NCBI GenBank assembly: GCA_017554745.1
Contig: JAFZHS010000017.1
Span: 143,597 to 207,596, forward strand
Length of the DNA stretch: 64,000 bases
From: Clostridiales bacterium
Lineage (GTDB): Bacteria; Bacillota; Clostridia; Saccharofermentanales; Saccharofermentanaceae
Direction of reading: 5' to 3'
This document shows positions 36,381-43,927 of the stretch, piece by piece. A program made the position numbers and the translations under genes. The notes under the pieces are model-generated. The model was not told where the DNA came from, searched no databases, and saw nothing but the letters and a program-made list of their open reading frames with translations. Position 1 is the first letter of the stretch. Each line of letters opens with the position of its first letter.

Positions 36381-38501
36381 TCACTTGTTCTCAGTAATAA
36401 CAGTCTCGAGATTCTCGATAATATAATCAACATCCTCATCAGTAAGCCTTGTATGAAGAGGAAGGGTAATAAGGTTGTGATAGTAATCGTATGTGTTCGG
36501 GAAATCCTTGATATCCCAGCCAAGCTGCTTATAAGCGGTCATCATCGGGAGCGGCTTGAAGTGAACATTCGATGATACTCCGTGCTCTGCAAGCTTTGTG
36601 ATAAGCTCGTTGCGCTTCTCTTCTGTGATATCAGGTATTCTGATGAGGTACAGATGATTGGAGCTGTCCATATAATCCGTGTGATGAACCAGATGCTTTA
36701 TTCCTAACCTGTCGCATACTTCATCGTACCTTGCGATTATCTCGACTCTTCTGTCCAGGAGCCTTCTGTAACGGTCGAGCTGTCTTAAGCCGATCGCTGC
36801 AGTAATGTCAGTCATGTTTGCCTTATACCAGGGACCGACGATATCATATTCCCATGCTCCGACCTTAGTCTTGGCAAGAGCATCCTTGCTCTGGCCGTGG
36901 AGCGATAAGAGCTGATACATCTTATAGATCTCAGCGTTATCGATGCCTTCTTTATCTGTCCATGTGGATGCACCGCCTTCAGCTGTAGTAAAGTTCTTAA
37001 CGGCATGGAATGAGAATGAAGTAAAGTCTGCGATAGCTCCGCAATACCGCTTCTTTCCATTAATCGTTCTGCTGGCGCCTAATGAATGTGCGTCATCTGC
37101 AAGTACTGCTACTCTGCCTATAGACTTCTGGATCCTTGAAGAGAGATCCCCAAGCATCGAGCCATCGCTTTCCTTGGGAGTAAATATGTCCTTTTTCTTC
37201 TCTGCTATGGCAAATACTCTCTCAAAGTCACAGACGATGCCTGCGAGGTCTACGACTAAGATGGCCTTTGTCTTATCCGTAATAGCATTCTCAAGCGCTT
37301 CGTAGTCCATCTCAGGAGCGTGCGTTGTTTTGTCTCCGTCCTTCTGGATGTCTACAAACTTAACTGTAGCTCCGCAGTGGATTATCGCGGATGCAGATGC
37401 AGTATATGTATATGCGGGGATAATTACCTCATCACCGGGGCCGATGCCCAATACTCTGAGGTTGAGCTCTTCTGCTGCAGTAGCAGAGCTTAAGCAAACA
37501 AGTCTGTTGCTGTACTTGGCAGGATTTCTTTCTGTATCAACATCAGTCTTGCCCTTCTTGATATATGCGGCAAGTCTTCTTTCGAGAAGCTTAACTCTAG
37601 GACCTGTCGTGATCCAACCGCTTCTTAAGGTCTCAACGACTTCCTGGATCTCAGCTTCACCGATATCCGGAGGCGAGAAAGGGATGACCTTTTTACCGTC
37701 AGCAGTCTGCGCTCCCGGTGCGGAAGAGATGATGTCAGCCAACGAGTCTTCATTGCCCTTATATGTAAGGAACGATGTATAATCCCTGCACTCGATCTGC
37801 TTATACTTGCAGAAATCGAAGAGATAATCTCTGAAGCTGCTGTCGATGCCTGCGTCTGCAATGAATATCGCCTTGATCTGATGCTTCTTTACAACGAATT
37901 CAAGATCTTCCTTGCTGTATACAGGAATACCGTCCATCATCATGCCGGTGTTCTTGTCCTTGCAGTCCAATACTGCAACAGGTCTGAACTCCACGCCGAT
38001 AGTAAGGAGCTTGATCATCTGTGATCCGTTTTCCTTGGTGCCGACTACCAATGCGTTGCCGGCCTTCGTCTTGCCGATCGTGCGCTTCTCTAAGACAGCA
38101 AATCTGTACGCGAATCTTATGAAGGCTACAAGGAACATCTGGGCAAACGCGCCCATGACATAGTACGAGATAGGCATTCTCTCATAGAAGAGAACCGTTG
38201 CCAGTATATGTACAGCTGTGGTGATTAAGTTAGCAAAGAAGATCCTGTTAACGTCGCCGATACCCGCATATCTCCACATTCCGCCATAGAGCTTGAACAG
38301 GAAGAATACCACAATGCAGATAACCGTATATATCGGCGCAAAGTGAATAACAGTATAGATATAATCCTCGATCTGGGGATCGAGTCTGTTAGCGATCGAG
38401 AATCTTAAAATTAATGACAGGAAATATGCAGCATTGACCGCAATTATATCAAGAAGCAATATAAATGCATCGTACTTAATAAACCGTTTGATCTTGTCCA
38501 T
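36381..38501 (-). CDS. Fusion: CapD-like membrane/Rossmann half joined to DegT aminotransferase
   Basis: Residues 1-260 of this 706-residue protein match the N-terminal half of PglF/CapD. There are four membrane helices (KYDAFILLLDIIAVNAAYFL and others) and a Rossmann-like domain (AGNALVVGTKENGSQMIKLL, DGIPVYSKEDLEFVVKKHQI). There is no SDR dehydratase domain. Residues about 275-706 are a DegT/EryC1 aminotransferase (IPFSPPDIGEAEIQEVVETL, SGWITTGPRVKLLERRLAAY, SSATAAEELNLRVLGIGPGD, ADDAHSLGA, FSFHAVKNFTTAEGGAS with the PLP lysine). It therefore places a sugar aminotransferase on the membrane beside the membrane dehydratase encoded directly after it. It is the first gene of the long operon. 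The ribosome site is weak. Confidence 0.87.
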   Translation of the reverse strand: MDKIKRFIKYDAFILLLDIIAVNAAYFLSLILRFSIANRLDPQIEDYIYTVIHFAPIYTVICIVVFFLFKLYGGMWRYAGIGDVNRIFFANLITTAVHILATVLFYERMPISYYVMGAFAQMFLVAFIRFAYRFAVLEKRTIGKTKAGNALVVGTKENGSQMIKLLTIGVEFRPVAVLDCKDKNTGMMMDGIPVYSKEDLEFVVKKHQIKAIFIADAGIDSSFRDYLFDFCKYKQIECRDYTSFLTYKGNEDSLADIISSAPGAQTADGKKVIPFSPPDIGEAEIQEVVETLRSGWITTGPRVKLLERRLAAYIKKGKTDVDTERNPAKYSNRLVCLSSATAAEELNLRVLGIGPGDEVIIPAYTYTASASAIIHCGATVKFVDIQKDGDKTTHAPEMDYEALENAITDKTKAILVVDLAGIVCDFERVFAIAEKKKDIFTPKESDGSMLGDLSSRIQKSIGRVAVLADDAHSLGASRTINGKKRYCGAIADFTSFSFHAVKNFTTAEGGASTWTDKEGIDNAEIYKMYQLLSLHGQSKDALAKTKVGAWEYDIVGPWYKANMTDITAAIGLRQLDRYRRLLDRRVEIIARYDEVCDRLGIKHLVHHTDYMDSSNHLYLIRIPDITEEKRNELITKLAEHGVSSNVHFKPLPMMTAYKQLGWDIKDFPNTYDYYHNLITLPLHTRLTDEDVDYIIENLETVITENK

Positions 38502-39087
38502 AATCTAGTGTAAGCCCTGTTTGTTATAAATCCGCTATTTGCTCAATACTTTAACCCAAAATGTTAACCCGAATGCTCGCTCAAAAAGCGTTTGCTGCCG
38601 CACACGAAGCACCTCATCTTCGCGTTCGTTTTATGTCATCTGCGCCTCCCTGACGCGCGCACTGGCGACGATCATTCTGCACGCAGAATCCCTTCAGCAT
38701 GTATAACCTATTAATTATAAACAAAAATAAATAAAAATGGTGAAAAATTAATACATTATTTGCCAAGATATCCTGCTATGTCACATCAAATTTGTAAAAC
38801 TGCACGAATGATGACAATTTCCGCAACATATATGGCGGAGAAGTAATATTTTAAGGGGTTGTGAGTTGCTCAACACTCTGACCACTCTCCCCGCCAACCG
38901 ACAGTTACGCAGGTTTGCCTATTTAGACACTCATATCGTCACAAAAACAGGCAATCTAAAGAAATTTCCCGTTTCGTTGCCTATTTCGAGGTTCCAAACA
39001 GGCAATCCGGCGGGAATCCTCCCCTGAACAACAAAAAGGTGCAGGCGCCAAACGCCCGCACCCATGAAAAAACTCACTTACTATGCC
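38502..39087. other. Intergenic region upstream of the polysaccharide operon
   Basis: On the minus strand there is a TATAAT at 38714-38719 with no good -35. This could start a leader of about 200 bases for the fusion gene. The leader would contain a 7-bp hairpin (ATTCTGC / GCAGAAT, about 38673-38688) and a possible 28-codon reading frame from ATG about 38702 (MLKGFCVQNDRRQ...) with no ribosome site. The 38590-38700 stretch is more GC-rich than its surroundings. The right part holds the palindromic array at 38903-39017. No convincing gene is seen. Confidence 0.45.
38903..39017. repeat. Array of two 53-bp palindromic units
   Basis: The units are 38903-38955 and 38965-39017, again 62 bases apart. 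The second is well formed: outer arms TTTCCCGT / GCGGGAAT, inner arms GTTGCCT / AGGCAAT, 17-base loop. The first has the left half (GTTACGC, TTTGCCT) and the loop of unit 1 at 3981 but a diverged right half. It lies 70 bases past the end of the Rpn-type nuclease gene. Confidence 0.72.
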
Positions 39088-39870
39088 TTACGCCGACTTA
39101 TTCCCGGCAAGCTCTCTGACCTGTTCAATTGTCAGTCCAGAACATTTTGCTATTTTCTCAAAAGACAAATCACCATCTTTTATTAACTCCATAGCAACTT
39201 CTATTCTAACGTCATTCTTTACTTCTTCCCAAATCTCGCACATCTTATCCACTCCTTCCTCTGTTTCCTTATAGTACCTAACAATATCCGCCAAAACTTT
39301 ATAATTCATTTGATCTGCATTAGTGCAATAAAAGTCACTCATAAGCCTGCCAAGAGGCGTGTCCGGAGACTTCATTGATGCATTTACATATATTATATGT
39401 GAACCATCTTCAAATTGCACATTCTCACCATCAATGAATCTGTTAATAACATAGACCGGCTTATTCATGCCAAGCACATCGTTCTCATTAATGAAAATCA
39501 CATAGTTCTCACAAAGTTCGCTGAAAGATTCTCCTTTCATAAGCATGTTTACATCAATGATGCTTGAATGAAATCTTGCTCGTCTTGGTATAGCACCAGA
39601 ATCTGAACGCTGTATCTCAATATCGTAGTTGTTTCCTAATGTATCTATGGCTAAAACATCAAGTACAACACCTCTTCCAATAAGATTATCAATCTCCTTT
39701 TGGTTATTTACCTCTATGACAGAAAGATCCTCTCGTCCAAGAACTATCTTTAAGATTAATTCTGCAGCTTCCTTATTCTTGTCCAAGCAAACATTCATGA
39801 AGTTATCATCCATCAGCCTTAATGCTTTTATCCTCTCCAGATTTTTCTGTCTTTGTTCTTCCTTCGACAT
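39088..39870 (-). CDS. Rpn/PD-(D/E)XK nuclease-family transposase-like protein
   Basis: This 260-residue protein of the recombination-promoting nuclease (Rpn, formerly transposase_31) group opens LRLMDDNFMNVCLDKNKEAA. The nuclease core is GRGVVLDVLAIDTLGNNYDI followed by EIQRSD, which gives the D...ExQ active site (about residues 68-90). RRARFHSSIIDVNMLMKGES and VYVINRFIDGENVQFEDGSH follow. Such proteins are numerous and variable in Clostridia and some members act in phage defence or recombination. A strong AAGGAGG site precedes the ATG. It lies between two palindromic arrays. Confidence 0.87.
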   Translation of the reverse strand: MSKEEQRQKNLERIKALRLMDDNFMNVCLDKNKEAAELILKIVLGREDLSVIEVNNQKEIDNLIGRGVVLDVLAIDTLGNNYDIEIQRSDSGAIPRRARFHSSIIDVNMLMKGESFSELCENYVIFINENDVLGMNKPVYVINRFIDGENVQFEDGSHIIYVNASMKSPDTPLGRLMSDFYCTNADQMNYKVLADIVRYYKETEEGVDKMCEIWEEVKNDVRIEVAMELIKDGDLSFEKIAKCSGLTIEQVRELAGNKSA

Positions 39871-39942
39871 TCTTGCCCTCCTTTACGCGCTGCCCGCCTA
39901 TAATCATCCCCGTCAAACATCACCTCATCCCCATTAATCCAC

Positions 39943-40731
39943 TCACTTCTGTCCCTTAGATCTGATCACCGTGCTGTAAATAGCCGTGTTGAGCTTATGC
40001 GTCAGCTCCCTGATATCAAACGGCATCTCATCAGTGTCATGCGTATAGATCATGTCGAGCTCCGGCTCCAAGCCCGCTGTCGCATAATTCGAATACTTCA
40101 CGCTCATCGACCGCAAATACGAAGAAGAGCTCTTCATGCCGTAATGCTCCTGGAACTTGCAGTTATCAAGCTCCTTAATCAGCATCACGAAGTCAGGAAA
40201 TATCGGATCGGCCAAGCCCTTAATGAACACCTTCGGCTCATACTTAAACGGAATTCCCATATCCGTATAGAAGATTGCAATCTCACGTTCAGCAGCAGAC
40301 CGGTACAATGTCCCGTCAAATTCATAATCCTTAGGCTTCTCATACTCCGTGTTGGCGTCAGCCTCCAAACTGTCAAAGTAAGCCTTGTTAAGCAAAACAG
40401 GCTTTCCGACATCCAGCCACAAAGTCCTTTTTACGCTTCGAGCCTCAATCTCAGGCGGAAGCTCATCGTTATATTTGTATTTCCAGATTGCCTCGTATAG
40501 CTCCAACTCCCTTTCTAATTGCTCACGTCGCCGCATCAGCTCCAGGCCCTTTTTGCCCAGCGCCGTGTCCGGATGATAACGATGGTCGTCCACAAAAACT
40601 ATTTTGGTTAGTTTTCCGCCAATATTATGCTCACGCAAGCTAACCACAGGCAGCGCCTTCAGATACTTCCTGCAGTAACTTATCTTGAGAGCCAAATACT
40701 CTCTCGGGTAGTGTTTATTCAGTATTTCCAT
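39943..40731 (-). CDS. Probable PD-(D/E)XK endonuclease-like protein
   Basis: This 262-residue protein is not assigned to a named family, but the C-terminal half looks like a PD-(D/E)XK nuclease. It has GTLYRSAAEREIAIFYTDMG (conserved E), IPFKYEP, DPIFPDFVMLIKEL (the PD) and KFQEHYGM (the second acidic position), with nearby SVKYSNYATAGL. The N-terminal part contains a charged helical region (LMRRREQLERELELYEAIWK). I place the start at ATG 40731, where a TATAAT ends exactly six bases upstream (no Shine-Dalgarno site). A TTG at 40773 would add 14 residues but also has no site. It is paired with the Rpn-like gene downstream. Confidence 0.65.
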   Translation of the reverse strand: MEILNKHYPREYLALKISYCRKYLKALPVVSLREHNIGGKLTKIVFVDDHRYHPDTALGKKGLELMRRREQLERELELYEAIWKYKYNDELPPEIEARSVKRTLWLDVGKPVLLNKAYFDSLEADANTEYEKPKDYEFDGTLYRSAAEREIAIFYTDMGIPFKYEPKVFIKGLADPIFPDFVMLIKELDNCKFQEHYGMKSSSSYLRSMSVKYSNYATAGLEPELDMIYTHDTDEMPFDIRELTHKLNTAIYSTVIRSKGQK

Positions 40732-40737
40732 ACGGAG

Positions 40738-40743
40738 ATTATA
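40738..40743 (-). promoter_or_regulatory. -10 element in leaderless position before the nuclease-like gene
   Basis: A perfect TATAAT (minus strand) is separated from ATG 40731 by six bases. No acceptable -35 is found 16-18 bases upstream (GAAAAA at 17). That makes this the weakest of the leaderless candidates. Confidence 0.4.
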
Positions 40744-40766
40744 AAGCCGTTCCTTGTCGGTTTTTC

Positions 40767-40806
40767 TCGACAAAACTCGTCAAAATACGACAAAAATCGA
40801 CATAAG
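40767..40806. repeat. Four tandem 10-bp repeats (TCGACAAAAC-like)
   Basis: The units TCGACAAAAC, TCGTCAAAAT, ACGACAAAAA and TCGACATAAG follow each other without gaps. They also form an inverted pair with TTGTCG at 40754-40759. They lie just upstream of the nuclease-like gene, in the place expected for an operator or iteron. They share the TTGTCGGTTT...ATACGACAAAAA pattern with the hairpin at 46591-46620. Confidence 0.55.
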
Positions 40807-40869
40807 CGGATCAAATGTATATCCCCGAATCTATCGCCAGTATCCGCAACCCGCTTAAACACTAAGCAC

Positions 40870-40952
40870 AGATCAGACTGACGCAGTCAAGGCCGCAAGC
40901 ATTCGCAAGAATGTGACGAAGTCAGCCTTGACGGCTACAAGGCTGATCTGTA
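40870..40952. repeat. Nested inverted repeat, about 83 bp
   Basis: Outer arms CAGATCAG and CTGATCTG enclose a second pair (GTCAAGGC / GCCTTGAC). In the middle is CATTC-GCAA-GAATG, a hairpin with a GNRA-type tetraloop. On the plus strand one frame reads GRKHSQECDEVSLDGYKADL without a start codon. It may be a dispersed genomic element and not a gene. Its class is unknown to me. Confidence 0.55.
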
Positions 40953-41023
40953 AAAACACTATAGCGAGTTGCGATAGTGCATTTATACTTATCTTCCTGC
41001 GATAAAACGCTTCTGGCACTTTC

Positions 41024-41138
41024 ATTTCAGCCACAGTGCCAATTCTCATACCAAAATCTGTCACTCCAGCTGAAATTTGCTCAGAATTTCAGTTCCAGTG
41101 CCAATTTCTGCTACCGAATCTGGCACTCCAGCTGAAAT
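41024..41138. repeat. Array of two 53-bp palindromic units (ATTTCAGC type)
   Basis: The units 41024-41076 and 41086-41138 are separated by 9 bases. The second is almost perfect (outer ATTTCAGT / GCTGAAAT with one wobble pair, inner AGTGCCA / TGGCACT). The first has one inner mismatch. Both have 17-base loops and match the last two units of the array at 3981-4219 in arms and geometry. Confidence 0.78.
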
Positions 41139-41301
41139 CGCGAAAAAATCATTTCGAGCAAGCGGAAAAGCACAACTCAGGCACAGCTGGAATCGCAATT
41201 CTATTCACATCGAGAGCGCGATAAAGCTCGAAAACTGCGGGAATCGCACTTCCCGGCGTCAGCAATCGCAAATTCTAGCGAGCGGAAACCCCGCCCCCCA
41301 C

Positions 41302-41329
41302 AAAAAAAAGAAGCGGCTTACACCGCTTC
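41302..41329 (-). terminator. Terminator overlapping the LCP stop codon
   Basis: On the minus strand GAAGCGG / CCGCTTC with loop TGTAAG is followed by TTTTTTTT. The loop contains the stop codon TAA of the LCP gene (41318-41320), so the hairpin begins within the coding end. Confidence 0.88.
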
Positions 41330-42334
41330 CTCATAAAACATCTCGATTACCTTCGCTTCAAGGTCTTGGCTGTCCACATAATACTCACGGTAAGCCCTGT
41401 TCGCGTCAGCCTCAAATGTCTCGCCGACAGTCTTCAGCGTGCCGAGATCCTGATAATCACTCAGAAGCGAAGCAAAATCAGACAAAGCATTGGCACTCAT
41501 ATCGCTGGTCATGTAGTCAGATAAAGAAAACACCATATTCAATGCAAAGCTCGAATCGGTAGCCATCTTCGCGTTGACCTGCTCTTTCCAGGCGTTCATG
41601 AAGATCTGCTGGCGCTGCATGCGGAATTCGTTGGTATCGTTCTCGAGGCTCTGGCGCGATCTTACAAAAAGCTCGGCCTGATCGCCGTGCAAAGTAACAG
41701 TCGCACCCTCTACAAAAGCAGGATCAAGAGACTCAAGACCTGCAGGTACAGTGACAGTAACGCCTCCCACCTGCTCGTTTAATATGGAAATAGCGTCCAT
41801 ATCCAGAGAGATATAGTGATCTACAGGCATATTAAAAAGCAAAGCGGATATAGCTTCTACAGTATTGAGGCAGCGGCCGGCTTCAGTCTTTCCGTAGCTG
41901 TGAGCCAGGCAGAGCTGGGTTGGAACAATATTTCCTTTCGTGCCGTCAGCAGAATAAGTCTGGACACCGGTGACGGTATCACGGTTTAGCTGGATAGCCT
42001 GAAACGTCTTATTCGCATGGTCTATCGCGTAGACATAGAGCACATCTGCCTGCGAATTATTGATATAGGAATTAGAATCACCTATGCTCTCGCGGTCATC
42101 GATGCCCATGATGACGATGACTTCCATGTCCTGCTTCAGCTGATAATTCTTACCGTTATAAAGATACGTTGATGCCTGTCTCGTAGGACCTGCATATGTT
42201 GAGACGTCGGATTCATCGATCTTGGGCTTGCTGATCATCTTGGTGACCGCAAGTACCGCTCCGGCAAATGCGCCGATGCAAAGGATGAGACCGCCTATCT
42301 GCAATAAGGTTTCTTTCTTAATCTTTTTAGCCAT
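41318..42334 (-). CDS. LytR-CpsA-Psr (LCP) family glycopolymer attachment protein
   Basis: This 338-residue protein has one N-terminal membrane helix (IGGLILCIGAFAGAVLAVTK) and an external LCP domain. The domain has MEVIVIMGIDDRESIG, QADVLYVYAIDHANKTFQAI followed by QLNRDTVTGV (the conserved R-D pair that binds the lipid phosphate), and LFNMPVDHYISLDMDAISIL followed by NEQVGGVTVTV. LCP enzymes transfer lipid-linked glycopolymers to peptidoglycan, which suits the adjacent CpsBCD and polysaccharide genes. I choose ATG 42334 (MAKKIKKE). There is no Shine-Dalgarno site, and TATAAT ends exactly six bases upstream, so a leaderless mRNA is predicted. The distal end has a strong terminator overlapping the stop. 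Confidence 0.87.
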   Translation of the reverse strand: MAKKIKKETLLQIGGLILCIGAFAGAVLAVTKMISKPKIDESDVSTYAGPTRQASTYLYNGKNYQLKQDMEVIVIMGIDDRESIGDSNSYINNSQADVLYVYAIDHANKTFQAIQLNRDTVTGVQTYSADGTKGNIVPTQLCLAHSYGKTEAGRCLNTVEAISALLFNMPVDHYISLDMDAISILNEQVGGVTVTVPAGLESLDPAFVEGATVTLHGDQAELFVRSRQSLENDTNEFRMQRQQIFMNAWKEQVNAKMATDSSFALNMVFSLSDYMTSDMSANALSDFASLLSDYQDLGTLKTVGETFEADANRAYREYYVDSQDLEAKVIEMFYEEAV

Positions 42335-42340
42335 GGAGAT

Positions 42341-42369
42341 ATTATACATAAAAGAACGGCGACTTCAAA
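42341..42369 (-). promoter_or_regulatory. LCP promoter, leaderless geometry, embedded in a terminator
   Basis: On the minus strand TATAAT is at 42341-42346 with a fair -35 (TTTGAA, 42364-42369, 17-base spacer; or TTGAAG with 16). The -35 lies inside the loop and stem of the terminator of the preceding gene. The predicted start point is the A of ATG 42334. Confidence 0.6.
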
Positions 42370-42382
42370 AGAAGCCGCCGTT
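42351..42382 (-). terminator. Terminator of the sortase-substrate gene
   Basis: On the minus strand AACGGCGGCTTC / GAAGTCGCCGTT (12-bp stem with one G-U pair, TTTT loop) is followed by CTTTT. It lies 25 bases after the stop of the upstream gene. Confidence 0.82.
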
Positions 42383-42406
42383 TAAGTAATCAACTATTAA
42401 GTCAGA

Positions 42407-42994
42407 TTATTTTGTAGCCTTCTTAGCACGTACTGCGAAGATCGCACCGCAAGCAACGAGAGCTACAGAGACCATGATGATGTAAGGAGCTGCATACTCA
42501 CCTGTCTGAGCAGAAGCCTTAACAGTAGCCTTGAATACGAGGAAAGGTGAGAAATCATTGATGCCGCCGATTGAAACTTCGGAAACTGCACCCTTAATGA
42601 TCTCATACGTATCTAAAGTACCATCATCATGGAGGTGAACAACAATTGCATAATCGTTAGCACCGATATCAGCAGAAATGAAAACTCTGTAAGGATTCTC
42701 ATCGCATGCATAACCTGTGTTAGGCTCAACATCCCAACCAACGAGATAAGAGAAATCACTAGCCTTAAGATCCTTATCCTTTGCTGTTAAAGCAGCATCA
42801 ATACCGGGAATGTCGGAAACCTTAAATGTAGTAGTAGTAATAGCAGTACCATGGAAATACTGGCTCTTATCTTCATCAGTTACATCCTTATGAACCTTAA
42901 ATGACTGTGAAGGGCTGGCAGCCATAACTGCAACGCCAAGCATAGCTGCTACGATGCACATAATAGGCAGTGCCCAAATTCTTTTCTTGTTCAT
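42407..42994 (-). CDS. Probable sortase-anchored surface protein
   Basis: This 195-residue protein has a signal peptide (ALPIMCIVAAMLGVAVMAAS), a short external domain of unknown fold, and a C-terminal sorting signal. The signal is the motif AQTGE, a hydrophobic helix (YIIMVSVALVACGAIFAV) and a positive tail RAKKATK. The motif differs from LPXTG but keeps the TG core, as in class B and clostridial sortase substrates. The sortase gene lies just upstream on the same strand. ATG 42994 is chosen with GAGGAGG 10 bases upstream. A TTG two codons earlier is too close to that site. It has its own promoter. Confidence 0.75.
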   Translation of the reverse strand: MNKKRIWALPIMCIVAAMLGVAVMAASPSQSFKVHKDVTDEDKSQYFHGTAITTTTFKVSDIPGIDAALTAKDKDLKASDFSYLVGWDVEPNTGYACDENPYRVFISADIGANDYAIVVHLHDDGTLDTYEIIKGAVSEVSIGGINDFSPFLVFKATVKASAQTGEYAAPYIIMVSVALVACGAIFAVRAKKATK

Positions 42995-43035
42995 TGGCAA
43001 AAATCCTCCTCAAATTTTTAACTCAATAATACTTG

Positions 43036-43063
43036 ACTATAGCACAATTTATTATTTAGTCAA
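43036..43063 (-). promoter_or_regulatory. Promoter of the sortase-substrate gene
   Basis: TTGACT (43058-43063) and TATAGT (43036-43041) lie 16 bases apart on the minus strand, giving a leader of about 35 bases with the GAGGAGG site. It would let the substrate be made at higher level than the sortase upstream. Confidence 0.65.
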
Positions 43064-43099
43064 TAGCAACTAAATAAAACTTGATTATTTGGAAGATTC

Positions 43100-43912
43100 T
43101 CAAGTTACTTCTTTTGCTACAACCAAAAATCTTCTTGTTCGATCTGTCCTGAGACAAGTTGACAGGATCAAAAGCTTATCCCCGTACTGAGGTTTGTCGT
43201 CGGTGACGAGCTGCACCTCACTGCCGGTAGTGGCATAGATCTTGTCAATGAACTTGTTATACACAGATTCATTACTTAAGTCATTATAATACAAAATATG
43301 CTTAATTTCGTACGGAACTGTTGCAATTATGTGATAAATCTTGGTCTCATTTGGCAAATAGATTACAACATATTGCGCATTATTGACGATGTCGACGCCG
43401 TCGAAAGAAGCCTGCAGATTTCCGAACATCGCGCCGTCGCTCATTCTGTGGCCGTAGATGATGGTGCAGGGATCTGAGAAATCGCCTGAATTGTACTTTC
43501 CTTCCATGAAGAGCGAGCCGTTGCGGTCGTAATCGCCGTTTGCGCCATGTGACAGATAATAGCTGTCATCTGAGCCGCTTCTTAAGACCGGCTGGCTGAT
43601 ATAAGGCGTTGTCATGTATAACCAGCCTACGATATCAGAATTTGCAGCCTTGAGCTCATCAAAATCTACAGGGCTGACATACTCATACTGGTCACCTGAC
43701 TTATTGCTGTTGTCGTTAGGATCGACAGTCTGCTTTGTTGAGACCTCGATAACCGAAGGCAGCGAAGGATATGTGAATTCCGAATAAGATGTCGTGGGAG
43801 ATGTTTTCGGTGGCGCGAAATATCCGTTTGCCCAGAAGAAATAGAACATGAGGATGCCGCCCGAAATAAACATTACGGCACTCATTATCCCGTATATGAC
43901 TTTTTTATTCAT
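43100..43912 (-). CDS. Class B sortase
   Basis: This 270-residue transpeptidase has an N-terminal membrane anchor (IYGIMSAVMFISGGILMFYF), a Pro/Ser/Thr-rich linker and a sortase core: NSDIVGWLYMTTPYISQPVL, IIYGHRMSDGAMFGNLQ (catalytic His), LLILSTCLRTDRTRRFLVVA (catalytic Cys and Arg). The pattern fits the SrtB class. It should attach a protein bearing a TG-type sorting signal to the wall. The obvious partner is the protein encoded next (AQTGE motif). A GGGGGAAG site precedes the ATG and the gene follows the CpsB phosphatase gene by 15 bases. Confidence 0.92.
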   Translation of the reverse strand: MNKKVIYGIMSAVMFISGGILMFYFFWANGYFAPPKTSPTTSYSEFTYPSLPSVIEVSTKQTVDPNDNSNKSGDQYEYVSPVDFDELKAANSDIVGWLYMTTPYISQPVLRSGSDDSYYLSHGANGDYDRNGSLFMEGKYNSGDFSDPCTIIYGHRMSDGAMFGNLQASFDGVDIVNNAQYVVIYLPNETKIYHIIATVPYEIKHILYYNDLSNESVYNKFIDKIYATTGSEVQLVTDDKPQYGDKLLILSTCLRTDRTRRFLVVAKEVT

Positions 43913-43927
43913 GCCCTACTTCCCCCT

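Larger units (their letters stand above)
40774..41301. other. Intergenic region between the nuclease-like gene and LCP
   Basis: From left to right it holds the 10-bp tandem repeats, a large imperfect inverted repeat (40870-40952), a 6-bp hairpin (CACTAT / ATAGTG, about 40957-40979), and the palindromic array at 41024-41138. A further set of short inverted and direct motifs (ATTTCGAGC at 41151 with GCTCGAAAA at 41226, and three AATCGCA copies) follows. I find no gene. Confidence 0.55.

Noticed and set aside
40873..41064. 63-residue minus-strand reading frame
   Set aside because: It is composed of the inverted repeat and half of a palindromic unit, with no Shine-Dalgarno site.
41024..41138. 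Integron attC sites
   Set aside because: The folded geometry is superficially similar, but the conserved RYYYAAC/GTTRRRY ends are absent, units are tandem without cassettes between, and no integron integrase is seen.
41077..41562. 161-residue plus-strand reading frame
   Set aside because: It runs through the palindromic units and the antisense of the LCP gene and has no ribosome site or domain.
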